Of a DNA stretch of 64,000 nt, positions 54,041 to 64,000 are shown piece by piece; the stretch's first letter is position 1; each line of letters begins with the position of its first letter. The DNA comes from Prado023 sp963714995. GTDB lineage: Bacteria > Actinomycetota > Actinomycetes > S36-B12 > CAIYMF01. Where the stretch lies: contig CAVQQP010000017.1 in NCBI GenBank assembly GCA_963714995.1, positions 186,001-250,000 on the forward strand, given 5' to 3'. Made by a program: the position numbers and the translations under genes. The notes below the pieces were generated by a model that was not told the DNA's origin, searched no databases, and saw only the letters and a list, made by a program, of their open reading frames with translations.

Positions 54041-55413
54041 TACCGCGGACCGGGGTCCAGCGCCTCCCGCAGCCGGGCCAGGACGTCGCCGAGCCGGGCC
54101 TCGACACCGTGACCGCCGGGCTCGTAGTAGTGCCGCCCCACGACCGCATCCGGGGCGTACTGCTGGGCCAGCACGCCGGACGGGTCATCGTGCGGGTAGC
54201 GGTAGCCCACGACCCCCAGGGCGGCGGCGTTCGGGTAGTGCCCGTCCCGCAGGTGGGCCGGCACCGGTCCCACCCGCCCGGCCCGGACATCGGCCTGCGC
54301 GGCATCGATGGCCCGGATCACGGCATTCGACTTGGGGGCCAGCGCGAGGTGGATCGTTGCCTGTGCCAGGGGCAGCCGCGCCTCGGGCAGCCCGATCTGG
54401 GCCGAGGAGGTCATCGCCGCGGTGGCCACCCCGAGCGCGCTGGGGTCGGCCAGCCCGATGTCCTCGCTGGCCAGGATGACCAGGCGTCGGGCGATGAACC
54501 GGGGGTCCTCCCCCGCCTCGATCATCCGGGCCAGGTAGTGCAGGGCGGCGTCGACGTCACTGCCCCGGACGCTCTTGATGAACGCCGAGATCACGTCGTA
54601 GTGCTGGTCGCCGGTCCGGTCGTAGCGGACCAGCGCCCGCTGGACCGCGACCCCGACATGCTCGGCGGTGATCGCCGGTGGCGTGGTGTCCGAGCCCGGG
54701 TCCCCGGCCTGCCCACCGACCCCCTCGGCGGCGGCCTCGAGGTAGGTCAGCGCGCGGCGGGCGTCCCCACCGGAGTAGCGGATGAGGTCGGCGCGGGCCT
54801 CCGGCGCCAGGGTGACCCGCCCGGCCAGGCCGCGGGGGTCGCCGACTGCGCGGTCGAGCAGCTCCCCCACCTGCTCGTCGGTCAACGGGCTCAGGGTCAG
54901 CAGGAGGGACCGCGAGAGCAGCGGGGAGACCACCGAGAAGCTGGGGTTCTCGGTGGTGGCCGCGACCAGCGTGACCCACCCGTTCTCCACGCCGGGCAGC
55001 AGGGCGTCCTGCTGGGTGCGGGTGAACCGGTGGACCTCGTCGATGAACAGCACGGTCGGCACCCCGGACATGCGGGCGGTGTCGATCGCTGCGCGCACGT
55101 CCTTCACCCCGGCCGTGACCGCGCTCATCTCGACGAAGCGGCGACCCGCGGCGCCGCTGACCAGCGAGGCGATCGTGGTCTTGCCCGTGCCGGGCGGTCC
55201 CCACAGGATCACCGAGCTGGCACCGGAACCGTCGATGAGCCGGCGCAGCGGCGACCCCGGCGCCACGAGATCGGCCTGCCCGACGAGCTCGGACAGGTCC
55301 CGGGGCCGCATCCGGACGGCCAGGGGTGCCGCGGCATCCCCGGACCGCTCACTCAGCCCGGGGGCGTCGAACAGCGACGGACCTGCGGGGGTCGTGCGCG
55401 AGGGGCCGGACAC
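54040..55413 (-). CDS. rarA: Replication-associated recombination protein RarA (MgsA)
   Basis: A 457-residue clamp-loader-related AAA+ ATPase: Walker A LWGPPGTGKTT, Walker B VLFIDEVHRF, sensor 1 AATTENPSF, and the C-terminal MgsA domain (YDVISAFIKSVRGSDVDAALHYLARM, DGHYPNAAALG). It acts at stalled forks. The GTG at 55413 (VSGPSRTTPAG) is used; it is divergent from the GNAT gene. The stop TAG touches the copy 3 palindrome. Confidence 0.95.
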   Translation of the reverse strand: MSGPSRTTPAGPSLFDAPGLSERSGDAAAPLAVRMRPRDLSELVGQADLVAPGSPLRRLIDGSGASSVILWGPPGTGKTTIASLVSGAAGRRFVEMSAVTAGVKDVRAAIDTARMSGVPTVLFIDEVHRFTRTQQDALLPGVENGWVTLVAATTENPSFSVVSPLLSRSLLLTLSPLTDEQVGELLDRAVGDPRGLAGRVTLAPEARADLIRYSGGDARRALTYLEAAAEGVGGQAGDPGSDTTPPAITAEHVGVAVQRALVRYDRTGDQHYDVISAFIKSVRGSDVDAALHYLARMIEAGEDPRFIARRLVILASEDIGLADPSALGVATAAMTSSAQIGLPEARLPLAQATIHLALAPKSNAVIRAIDAAQADVRAGRVGPVPAHLRDGHYPNAAALGVVGYRYPHDDPSGVLAQQYAPDAVVGRHYYEPGGHGVEARLGDVLARLREALDPGPR

Positions 55414-55419
55414 GCCGCC

Positions 55420-56251
55420 ATGATAGGCACCGTGAGCCCCCACGCCCCCGACCCCTCGCTGGCCGACCGGATCCGCGCGGCCGTCCCGCCCGACGACGCC
55501 GGTGCCCAGGCGTACCTGCAGGTCGGTGCGCGGCTCGACGTGGTGTCGGCGGTGCACGTCGAGCCCGGCGGGGTCGCGTGGCGCTCCCTGCACGCGACCT
55601 GGGACCGGCCGTGGATCATCGCCATGGGCCCGGAGCCGACGGCCGTGACCCGGTGCGTCGTCGCCCTGGTCGACGACGGAGGGCTTCCGGAGGGGATCAC
55701 CGTCGAGCGCCGGGCCTTCACCGGGCTGCCCTCGCGGATGCGTCCGGTGGAGCACTGGGAGTGGGACTGGTGGTACACCACGACAGCTCCCCGCCCTGCG
55801 CGCCGGCGAGGACCGGGTCGTGGGCCTCGACCCGGACGACCCGCGGATCCCGGCCCTGCTCGCCATCGCGTCCCCGGACGCCATGATCCGCCCCGGCGAC
55901 CCGCGGATCAGCGGCTGGTGGGCCATCGAGGCCGGCTCGCTCACCTCCGGGGCTGCTCCCGCCGCCCCGGAGCACGCCGCGGACCAGCTCGTCGCGATCG
56001 CCGCGGTCACCTCCATGCGAGCCGGGATCCCGCACCTGGGCTCGGTCGCGACCCATCCCGACTGGCGTGGCCGCGGCCTGTCCCGTGACCTCTGCGCCCG
56101 GCTGACCCGTGACGCCCTGGCCGGGGGCGCCCCCGCGGTCACCCTCGGGATGCACGCAGCGAACCGATCGGCCCGCGCTGTCTACACCTCGCTGGGATAC
56201 ACCGTCGGCCAGCGCTGGGCCAGCGGTCGGATGACCGCCCATATCGGGTGA
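55420..56251 (+). CDS. GNAT-family acetyltransferase (frame shifted near 55785)
   Basis: About 276 residues. The C-terminal half contains the acetyl-CoA motif A region (IPHLGSVATHPDWRGRGLSRDLC) and motif B (MHAANRSARAVYTSLGY), a standard GNAT fold. The N-terminal half is an unassigned domain with a WEWDWWYTTT stretch. Frames join after removal of one C near 55785 (CCCCGCCCTG); length 832 nt is 3n+1. Start ATG 55420 or GTG 55432. The acceptor is unknown. Confidence 0.85.
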
Positions 56252-56272
56252 TTGCGGCGCTACTGTGGGCCC

Positions 56273-57547
56273 ATGGCCCGTCGCATCATTGCCGCACTGC
56301 TCATCGTCGTCGCCAGCCTCCTGGCCCCGTTCGCGATCGGCGCCCTGTGGGCCGAGCGCACGATCACCGAGACTGACCTGTTCGTCGAGACCCTCGCACC
56401 CCTGGTGGACGACCCTGCCGTGCAGCAGACCGTCGCCGCCGAGGTCTCCTCGGCGCTCATCGAGGCGATCGACGCGCAGACGCGGGTGGAGCAGGCACTG
56501 TCCAACCTGGACGGCCCCCTGGCGGAGGTGCGCCCCGACTCAGCGATCGCGGCGGCCATCGCCTCCGGGATCAACGGCGCCATCGAGTCCGGGGTCACGT
56601 CCTACACCCAGAGCGATCGCTTCGGTGACGCCTGGACCGCCATCACCACATTGCTCCAGGAGCAGTTCGTCAACCTCATCAACCGGGACACCGCCAACGC
56701 CGCGGTGACCCTGCAGGACGGCCAGATCGTCCTGGACACCAAGGTGGCCGTGGAGAAGGTGCAGGCCCAGCTCGTGGAGCGCGGCGTGCCGTTCGCGGAC
56801 CAGCTCGAGGTCCCGGGCCGCGAGATCGTCCTCGCTGACGCCCCGAACCTGCAGACCGCAGCCACCGCACTGGGCATCTTCCTGCCGGTCGCGAACTGGC
56901 TGTGGGTCGTGGTGCTCGCGATGTTCGTGCTCGGGATCATGCTCTGGCGTCCCCGCTCGCGGGGAGTCATGTGGACCGGGATCGGCCTGGCGATCGGCGC
57001 AGGCCTGACGTACGTCGGGCTGAACCTCGGCCAGGACCAGCTCGTGAGCCAGGCGCCGGCCGACTTCACCAGCGTCCTGGCCTCGGTGACCACCACGATG
57101 CTGCGCTTCCTGGCCAACGCGCTGCTCGTGATGCTGTGCCTGGGGATCGCCCTGGCGATCGCCGGGTGGCTCGCCGGAGCCACGGCCTCGGGCCGCAAGG
57201 TGCGCGACGCGATCGCGGGCGCGGCTCACCGCTGGGGAAGCCCGCTGGCCGATGGCCCCGTGGGCCGGTTCACCGCGGAGCACCCGATGCTCGTGCCCAC
57301 GGTGCGCGCGCTCGTGATCGTCCTGGCCGCGGCCTACCTCGTCCTGGTCGACCGGCGCAGCCCGTCGATGATCCTCTGGACGTTCGGACTCATGGCCCTC
57401 GGGCTGCTGCTGGTCGAGATCGTCGAGGGCGCCGGGCGCGGCTACGAGGAGAACCGGGCGGGCGCGCTCGTGGCCGACGCCAGCACGCCGGTCGGCATCG
57501 GGCCGGCGGTCGCCGGCGACGCCGCCCCGAGCAGCAGCCAGTCCTAG
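56273..57547 (+). CDS. Actinobacterial integral membrane protein of unknown function
   Basis: A 424-residue protein with a N-terminal helix (IIAALLIVVASLLAPFAIGA), an extracytoplasmic domain of about 180 residues and then five helices, in the plan of a widespread actinobacterial membrane family without a known function. The ATG at 56273 (MARRIIAALL) is chosen; an earlier in-frame ATG adds seven residues. Its stop overlaps the convergent CtaG stop by 3 bp. Confidence 0.75.
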   Translation: MARRIIAALLIVVASLLAPFAIGALWAERTITETDLFVETLAPLVDDPAVQQTVAAEVSSALIEAIDAQTRVEQALSNLDGPLAEVRPDSAIAAAIASGINGAIESGVTSYTQSDRFGDAWTAITTLLQEQFVNLINRDTANAAVTLQDGQIVLDTKVAVEKVQAQLVERGVPFADQLEVPGREIVLADAPNLQTAATALGIFLPVANWLWVVVLAMFVLGIMLWRPRSRGVMWTGIGLAIGAGLTYVGLNLGQDQLVSQAPADFTSVLASVTTTMLRFLANALLVMLCLGIALAIAGWLAGATASGRKVRDAIAGAAHRWGSPLADGPVGRFTAEHPMLVPTVRALVIVLAAAYLVLVDRRSPSMILWTFGLMALGLLLVEIVEGAGRGYEENRAGALVADASTPVGIGPAVAGDAAPSSSQS

Positions 57548-59563
57548 CGGTCCCGCTCCCCCGCGGTGTCCGCGGCGTTCATCCGGGCGAGCCGCTCGTT
57601 GTACGCGCTGAGCTCGGCATCGCCGTCGAGGTCGGCACGGCGGTCCATGCGCCGCGCCTCACGGTCGTCGGAGCGTGCCCACTGGACCGCCAGCACGAGG
57701 GCCACCACCAGGGTGGGGATCTCGCCGAAGCCCCACGCGATGGCACCGGCGTTCCGGGTGTCCTGCAACGGGTCGGTCAGCCACGGCGGCGTCACGACGG
57801 CGTACCAGTCCGCCACCATCGGGGCCTCGGTCATCATCATCGGGACCGCGAAGAACGAGTGGATGACCAGCGAGGCCATCAGCAGGATCAGCCGTGGGGG
57901 GTACCCGAGCCGCCGCGGGCCGGCGTCCACCCCGATGACGACCCAGTAGAAGAGGTACCCGGCGGCCAGGAAGTGCACCTGCATCACGAAGTGCCCCAGG
58001 TGCGAGGACATGAGCGTCGCGTACAGGTCCGTGTAGTAGAGGCCGTACAGGCCGACGGTGTAGATGAACAGCACGTAGAGCGGATGGGTGACGAAGCGCG
58101 TCACCGGTGAGTGCAGCGCCCAGATGATCCACTCCCGCGGCCCGCGCGCCCCGCCGGTCGCGGCGGGGATCACCCGCAGGGCGAGGGTGATCGGGGCACC
58201 GAGGACGAGCAGCACCGGCGCCAGCATGGCCAGCGCCATGTGGGAGATCATGTGCAGCATGAACGACACCGGGGCGTACCACGCCACGCCGGCGCACGTG
58301 GCCCAGATGACCACGCTCCACCCGAGCACCCATGCCACGAGACGCCCGATCGGCCAGGCGTCCCCGCGGCGGCGCAACGTCAGGTGCCCGGCGGCATAGA
58401 CCGCCATGGCGAGCAGCGCGGCAGTCAGCCAGACCCAGTCCGGGTGCCACCCGAGGGCAACCCCGCTGAACGTGGGAGCCGGTGGGTAGGGGTACCCGAT
58501 GAGGTCCTCGCCCAGGGTGGGCAGGTTGATCGGCTGGCGGGGGAAGGCCGAGCGGGCCAGGACCACCGCCAGGCCGAGGGCCGACCCCAGGGCGACCACC
58601 TCGGCAAGCATCCTGCCCGGACCGACCCCGGTGGAGGTGGACCGCCAGGCCCGGCGCACCAGGCCACCCAGGAGCAGGGCAACAGCCAGGGCGACGATCT
58701 TGGCCAGGACGGTCCGCCCGTACGGCGTGGTCACGAGCTGGCTGACGGAGTCCAGGCGGGTGGCCGCGGAGGCGAACCCGGTGAGGGCCAGGGTGGCCAC
58801 CGACATGATGGCCACGACCCCGAACCGGCGGACCCGCTCCCCCATCTGGGGTGATCGACGCACCGCGTGCGTGGCCAGGGCCACGACGCCACCACCCCAG
58901 ACCGCCGCGGCGATCGTGTGCAGGAACCCACTGATCAGGGCCAGGGAGTGCCCGCCGAGCCCGGCGGCGTGCCCGGTGAGCGAGGGGATGCCCACGGCCA
59001 CCAGTCCGACAGCCAGCCAGCCGGCGGCGCCCCCGAGCGAGCGGACGACCGCGAATCCGACACCCACCGCCAGGGCCAGTGCGGCTGAGATGAGGAACGC
59101 CCGGCTCACCTCGACGTCCCACAGGTAGGTCGACATCAGGCCGGGCGCGGTCAGGTCGAGCAACCCGATTCCCAGCACGTCGGCCAGGGTGAACACCGCG
59201 AAGAGCGCGCTCGCCCCGGCCATCACGAACGCGGACACCGAGGCCACCGCGAGGTCGGCCCTCCCGGAGCGGGTGAGGCTGGTCCGCGCACCCGGGTCGA
59301 GGGCCACCGCCGAGAGCCCGAATCCCACCATGGTGCCCCCGGCCAGCAGCGAGAGCAGGCGCAGGAGGGGAAGCCCGTCGACGACCAGCCGTCCGGCATC
59401 CGGCAGCCCGTCGCTGACCGGCTCCCAGCGGACCCCGGCGGCCACCGCCGCGGCGATCACGGCCACCAGCGCAGCCGCGGCCCACAGGACCCGCGGGCCG
59501 AGACCCGGACCGCCCGGCGGAGGTGCGGGCCTCCTGGGCGTCGGGGGCAGTCGTGGCGGTCAT
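57544..59563 (-). CDS. CopD-CtaG fusion: copper transport / cytochrome oxidase assembly protein (frame shifted near 59515)
   Basis: About 672 residues, about 15-16 helices. The first half is a CopD copper-resistance domain (LTGHAAGLGGHSLALISGFLHT, HAVRRSPQMGERVRRFGVVA); the second is a CtaG/caa3 assembly domain (LHMISHMALAMLAPVLLVLGAP, PLYVLFIYTVGLYGLYYTDL). Such fusions are common in actinobacteria and probably deliver copper to the oxidase. The start ATG at 59563 (MTATTAPDAQEA) overlaps the copC stop (ATGA); one base removal near 59515 joins the frame. Length 2,020 nt is 3n+1. Confidence 0.9.
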
Positions 59564-60175
59564 CGCGTCCGCCGCATGACCCAGGCGCCCACACCGGCGC
59601 CGACGAGGACGACCAGCCCGATGCCCAGCAGCCCAGACCAGCTCGCCGGCGTCCGCATCGTCCTCCCCGGGCGCCGGGGTCGCGGACACGGCCTCGGGCT
59701 CGGGGTCGGAGGTCGCCTCGGGGCTGGCCGCGCTGGCCGATGCGCTGGCGTCGGGACCGGCAGACGTGGCCGGCGACGCCGCCCCGCCAGCCCCCACGGC
59801 CTCCTGCACGACGAATGTGATCGTCCCGTCGATCGGGTGCCCATCGGCCGAGACCACCCGGTAGGCGGCGCGGAACTCCCCGGCAGGGCTCGACGTCGGC
59901 CAGGCCACGGTCACGGTGTCACCGTCGACCTCCACCGGGCCCACCTCGAGCCGACTGGCGGCCGCGACGTCGGTGAGGGTCACGGCGTTGCCCTCGGGCA
60001 GGATCTCCTCCCCGAAGGTGAAGGTGATCGTTGCCGGCGCTGAGGCCAGCGTCGCCCCGTCCGCGGGATCCGAGGACTCGAGCTCGGCGTGCGCCTGGGC
60101 AGGTGACACGACCACGAGGAGCGAGAGCGCTGCCAGGATCCCGACGATCCATCCCCTGACCATGTGGGTCCCCAT
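59560..60175 (-). CDS. copC: Copper-binding CopC-domain protein (frame shifted near 59640)
   Basis: About 204 residues: signal peptide cut before HAELESSDPADGATL, whose mature N-terminal His is the CopC copper ligand, a beta-barrel CopC domain ending with VVSADGHPIDGTITFVV (second His), a Ser/Ala/Glu linker and one C-terminal transmembrane helix (LLGIGLVVLVGAGVGAWV). One base removal near 59640 connects the linker and the helix; length 616 nt is 3n+1. ATGA overlap with the CopD-CtaG gene. Confidence 0.92.
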
Positions 60176-60242
60176 GGGAAGCCTTCCTCCCTGCGCACCA
60201 GCACCCTGCAGCGCCAGGTCGCGCGCCCAGCCTACGAAGACC

Positions 60243-62016
60243 TCAGGCACCCTGCTCGGGCCGGGGTCGCGTCGTGGCATCGGCGGGCGTCGCGTCGATG
60301 CCCGCCTCCGTGCGCTGGGCCGCTGTGATCGGCGTCGGCGCCCCAGTGAGCGGGTCGTGCCCCGCACCCGTCTTCGGGAACGCGATGACCTCGCGCAGCG
60401 ACGACGCCCCGGTCAGGAGCATGACGATCCGGTCCCAGCCGAACGCGATGCCACCGTGCGGGGGCGGTCCGAAGGCGAAGGCGTCGAGGAGGAAGCCGAA
60501 CTTGTCGCGGGCCTCCGCGTCGTCGATGCCCAGCACGGAGAACACGCGGCTCTGGACGTCGGCGCGGTGGATACGGATCGACCCGCCGCCGATCTCGTTG
60601 CCGTTGCAGACCATGTCGTAGGCGTACGCCAGTGCCTCACCGGGCGACTCCTCGAAGCGGTCGATCCACTCGTCGTTCGGCGACGTGAAGGGGTGGTGCA
60701 CGGCGGTCCAGCCCGGGGTCCCGTCGTCGTCGACGAACGCCTCGAACACCGGTGCGTCCACGATCCAGAGGAACGACCACGCGTCGGGGTCGATCAGGCC
60801 GCAGCGCTCGGCGATCTCGAGACGTGCCGCCCCGAGCAGGGCGCGGGCCTCGTTGGCCGGTCCCGCGGCGAAGAAGATGCAGTCCCCGGGCACGGCCCCG
60901 GTGGCCGCTGCCAGGCCCTCCCGCTCGGACTCGGTGAGGTTCTTGGCCACCGGACCACCGAGGGTCCCGTCCTCGGCGATCGTGACGTAGGCCAGGCCGC
61001 GCGCACCCCGCTGCTTCGCCCACTCCTGCCAGGCGTCGAACGTGCGCCGCGGCTGGGATCCACCTCCGGGCATGACCACGGCCCCCACGTAGGGCGCCTG
61101 GAACACGCGGAACGCCGTTTCGGCGAAGTAGTCGGTGAGCTCGACGAGCTCGACGTCGAAGCGCAGGTCGGGCTTGTCGGAGCCGTAGCGACGCATCGCC
61201 TCGGCGAAGGTCATGTGCGGGATCTCACCGATCTCGTGGCCGACGGTGCCGGCCCACAGCGCCCGGATGACGTCCTCGCCGACCGTGAGGACGTCGGACT
61301 GCTCCACGAAGCTCATCTCGATGTCGAGCTGGGTGAACTCCGGCTGGCGGTCCTTGCGGAAGTCCTCGTCGCGGTAGCAGCGCGCGATCTGGAAGTAGCG
61401 CTCCATGCCGGCCACCATCAGCAGCTGCTTGAACAGCTGCGGGGACTGCGGCAGGGCGTACCAGCTGCCCGGCTGCAGCCGCACGGGGACCAGGAAGTCC
61501 CGGGCCCCCTCCGGCGTCGAGCGGGTCAGGGTCGGGGTCTCGATCTCGAGGAAGTCCCGGGCGAACAGCACCTCGCGGGCGATCTGGTTGACCTTCGAGC
61601 GCAGCCGCATGATCCGTGCGGGCTCGGGCCGGCGCAGGTCCAGGTAGCGGTACCGCAGGCGTGCCTCCTCGCCGACCTCGACGAAATCGTCGATCGGGAA
61701 GGGCAGGGGGGCAGCCTCGGAGAGGACCTCGAGGCTCTCCACCATCACCTCGATCGCCCCGGTGTCGAGGTCCTGGTTCTCGTTGCCCTCCGGACGCGCG
61801 ACCACCTCACCGACGATCTTCACGCAGTACTCGTTGCGCAGGGGGTGGGCGACCTCCGGGTCGTGCACGACCACCTGGACGATGCCCGACGCCATCGCGC
61901 AGGTCCAGGAACGCCACCCCGCCGTGGTCGCGGCGCCGGCCGATCCAGCCGGCCAGGGTCACGGTCTGCCCGATGTCCTGGGCGCGCAGCGTGCCGGCCT
62001 CATGGGTACGGATCAT
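60243..62016 (-). CDS. aspS: Aspartyl-tRNA synthetase (frame shifted near 61890)
   Basis: About 590 residues, the size of bacterial AspRS with the GAD insertion. N-terminus MIRTHEAGTLRAQDIGQTVTL carries the OB anticodon domain (GWIGRRRDHGGVAFLDLRD, then SGIVQVVV in the other frame). Class II motifs are YRYLDLRRPE, CYRDEDFRKDRQPEFTQLD and GIAFGWDRIVMLL. One G must be removed near 61890 (GAT[G]GCG). Length 1,774 nt is 3n+1. It is essential, so an error is likely. ATGA overlap with hisS. Confidence 0.96.
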
Positions 62017-63362
62017 CGGGGGCTCTCCTCTTCCTCACGTGCGATGCGCTCGATGCGCGGGTACAGGTCGTCGGCGGGCGGGGTCCAGCCGGTTGGGTCG
62101 GCGGGCTCCTGTGTGCCGGAGCGGATGTCCTTGACCGACCCGCCGTCGGCGTCGGGGAACCAGACGAACGGGATGCCGCGGCGGTCGGCATAGCGGATCT
62201 GCTTGCCGAACTTGTCCGCCTTCGGCGCCACCTCGACCGGGATCCCCCGGGCCCGCAGCGCGCCGGCGATGGCGTCCGACTCGGGACGCCCGGCCTCGTC
62301 GGTGACCGCCACGAGCACGCAGGTGGGCACCGAGCGGCTGGCGCGCACCAGTCCCCGGCCCAGCAGGACGCCCATCAGGCGGGACACGCCCAGCGAGATG
62401 CCGACCCCGGGGTAGGTCGAGCGGCCGTCGCTGGCCAGGGCGTCGTAGCGCCCGCCGGAGCAGATCGACCCGAAGTCCTCGTACCCGACGAGCTGGGTCT
62501 CGTAGACCGTGCCGGTGTAGTAGTCCAGTCCGCGGGCGATCTTGAGGTCGGCGACCACCGCCCCGGGCATCCGCTCGGCGGCAGCACCCACGACGGCGGC
62601 GAGCTCCTCGAGGCCCTGGTCGAGCAGCGCGTGCTCGACTCCGAGTGCCCGCACCGCCGCGACGAACGAGGTGTCGGCGCTGCGGATCGAGGCCAGCGCC
62701 AGGCACTTCTCGGCCGCCTCCACGGACAGCCCGGCCTCAGCGGCCAGCAGCTCGGCGACCCGGCGCGGGCCGACCTTGTCCAGCTTGTCGATGGCCCGCA
62801 GGGCTGCCCCGGCATCGCTGGCACCCAGGCCCAGGAAGAAGCCCTCGGCGAGCTTGCGGTTGTTGACCAGGATGACCGCCGGCGGCATCGGCAGGGCCCG
62901 GAACACCTCGGCCATGACCAGCGCCACCTCGACCTCGTGGTGGAACGCCAGGGTGTCGCGGCCCACGATGTCGATGTCGGCCTGGGCGAACTCCCGGTAG
63001 CGGCCCTCCTGGGGGCGCTCGCCGCGCCACACCTTCTGGATCTGGTAGCGCCGGAACGGGAACTCCAGGTGCCCGGCGTGCTGCACCACGTAGCGCGCGA
63101 ACGGCACGGTCAGGTCGAAGTGCAGGCCCAGGCCGGCGTCGGGCTCGTCGGCGGGCGCGTGCAGCCGGCGCAGGACGTAGACCTCCTTGTCGATCTCGCC
63201 CTTGCGCAGCATCTGCTCCAGCGGCTCGACCGCGCGGGTCTCGACCGACGCGAAGCCGTGCAGCTCGAACACCCGCCGCACGGTGTCCAGGACATGCTGC
63301 TCGACGATGCGGTCGGCGGGGAGGTACTCCGGGAAGCCGGACAGCGGCGCGGGACGGCTCAT
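62013..63362 (-). CDS. hisS: Histidyl-tRNA synthetase
   Basis: A 449-residue class II synthetase charging tRNA-His. Motifs FDLTVPFARYV, YQIQKVWRGERPQEGRYREF, ARGLDYYTGTVYE and GGRYDALAS are all present, and the C-terminal anticodon domain ends with IRSGTQEP. It is intact. ATGA overlaps on both sides (aspS and the metallo-hydrolase) imply one operon. Confidence 0.97.
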   Translation of the reverse strand: MSRPAPLSGFPEYLPADRIVEQHVLDTVRRVFELHGFASVETRAVEPLEQMLRKGEIDKEVYVLRRLHAPADEPDAGLGLHFDLTVPFARYVVQHAGHLEFPFRRYQIQKVWRGERPQEGRYREFAQADIDIVGRDTLAFHHEVEVALVMAEVFRALPMPPAVILVNNRKLAEGFFLGLGASDAGAALRAIDKLDKVGPRRVAELLAAEAGLSVEAAEKCLALASIRSADTSFVAAVRALGVEHALLDQGLEELAAVVGAAAERMPGAVVADLKIARGLDYYTGTVYETQLVGYEDFGSICSGGRYDALASDGRSTYPGVGISLGVSRLMGVLLGRGLVRASRSVPTCVLVAVTDEAGRPESDAIAGALRARGIPVEVAPKADKFGKQIRYADRRGIPFVWFPDADGGSVKDIRSGTQEPADPTGWTPPADDLYPRIERIAREEEESPR

Positions 63363-64000
63363 GCTCCAGCCCCCGACGGCCGTGGGCCGGGCGGCACGAG
63401 GCCCTGCAGGAAGGGGTTCACGCGGCGCTCGACACCGATCGTGGTGGTCTCACCGTGCCCGGGCAGGACCAGCATCTCGTCGGGCTGGGTGAGCACGACG
63501 CGCGCCAGCGAGTCCATCATGGCCGCGTTGTCGCCGCCCGGGAGGTCCGTGCGCCCGATCGCTCCGGCGAACAGCAGGTCGCCGGAGATCATCAGGGGGT
63601 CGGCACCGGTGTCCATCATCCGGAATGCCGTCGAGCCGGGGGTGTGACCGGGCGCATGGTCGGCGATGAAGGTCATCCCGGCGATCTCCAGGGACGCGCC
63701 GTCGACGAGCTCGCGCACGTCCGAGGGCTCGGCGAAGTCCGCGGCGCCCACGACGGAGGCGAACATCATGCGGGTCTCCCCCGACACGCCGGCCCACGGG
63801 TCGGCCAGCAGGGCCCGGTCGTCCGGATGGATCCACGCCGGGATGTCGTAGCCGTCGCACACCGGCAGCACCGACCACATGTGGTCCAGGTGCCCGTGCG
63901 AGAGGATCACCGCGATCGGGCGCAGCCCGTGCTCGGCCACGACCTGCTCGATGCCGCCACGGCTGTCCATGCCCGGGTCGACGATGACGGCCTCGCTGTG
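63359..64000 (-). CDS. Metallo-beta-lactamase-fold hydrolase, partial (5' end outside window)
   Basis: The 213 visible residues contain the metal motif LSHGHLDH, GHTPGSTAF with the next His, LMISGDLLFAG with the bridging Asp, and VLPGHGETTTIGVER. It is a glyoxalase-II-like or persulfide-type hydrolase of the kind found next to hisS in actinobacteria. The start lies beyond 64000. The ATGA overlap with hisS suggests it is the first gene of this operon segment. Confidence 0.9.
   Translation of the reverse strand, partial: HSEAVIVDPGMDSRGGIEQVVAEHGLRPIAVILSHGHLDHMWSVLPVCDGYDIPAWIHPDDRALLADPWAGVSGETRMMFASVVGAADFAEPSDVRELVDGASLEIAGMTFIADHAPGHTPGSTAFRMMDTGADPLMISGDLLFAGAIGRTDLPGGDNAAMMDSLARVVLTQPDEMLVLPGHGETTTIGVERRVNPFLQGLVPPGPRPSGAGA

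Noticed and set aside
59916..63647. Long plus-strand open frames opposite real genes (for example 59916-63647, 51285-54479, 14208-16688, 44649-46682)
   Set aside because: They are antisense to clear conserved genes (aspS/hisS, alaS/rarA, polA, pilB) and have low-complexity Arg/Gly/Asp-rich translations. High G+C removes stop codons from shadow frames.

Overview
The window is a high-G+C (about 70% by eye) chromosomal stretch from an actinobacterium (Actinomycetota). The evidence is the house-keeping order pdtaR-like ANTAR regulator / polA / rpsA / coaE / uvrB, which matches the ancestral actinobacterial arrangement, and the block aroQ-aroB-aroK-aroC / aroE-mltG-ruvX-alaS-rarA-aspS-hisS. GTG starts are common and ATGA/GTGA start-stop overlaps couple most operons. 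No genus can be named from the sequence alone. No prophage, insertion sequence or CRISPR array is visible.

Layout. 1-7.1 kb: uvrB (partial), PAP2 phosphatase, coaE, a lipid-linked saccharide flippase, rpsA and a methyltransferase. 7.1-14.7 kb: surface and envelope genes (a heptad-repeat YhgE-like protein with a membrane partner, two paralogous lipoprotein hydrolases, a DUF3068 protein). 14.7-18.9 kb: polA, a hotdog thioesterase, a DUF554 membrane protein. 18.9-23.7 kb: a complete branched-chain amino-acid ABC transporter (livKHMGF). 23.9-29.2 kb: ANTAR response regulator, an odd tRNA-Leu(CAA), nusB, efp and four shikimate genes. 29.5-48.2 kb: a complete type IV pilus locus inserted between aroC and aroE (pilMNO, a PilP-like gene, prepilin peptidase, three minor prepilin-type genes, two PilA-type pilins, two polytopic membrane proteins, pilC, pilT, pilB and a DUF4388/PATAN gene). 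48.4-64 kb: aroE, mltG, ruvX, alaS, a small membrane protein, rarA, a GNAT gene, a membrane protein, CtaG/CopD, CopC, aspS, hisS and a metallo-beta-lactamase (partial).

The most notable signals are regulatory and repetitive. (1) Four operon starts in the pilus locus carry the same promoter-like pair, TCAAG[T/A/C] then 15-16 nt then CCGAT, 33-57 nt before the gene. This resembles sigma-28/WhiG-type promoters and suggests a dedicated pilus regulon; a fifth, weaker copy precedes the DUF4388 gene. (2) Four dispersed palindromes of 41-43 nt share a CGATTC core but have different, self-complementary outer arms. One lies inside a coding sequence and one supplies the start codon of aroK. A further in-frame palindrome and an 18-bp tandem repeat form the N-terminus of aroE.

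About twenty genes, including the essential coaE, polA, efp and aspS, are broken by small indels that are mostly consistent with one extra base. I read these as consensus errors, not biology, and give the intended full gene span for each. Coordinates of such genes span the shift, so they do not translate in one frame.
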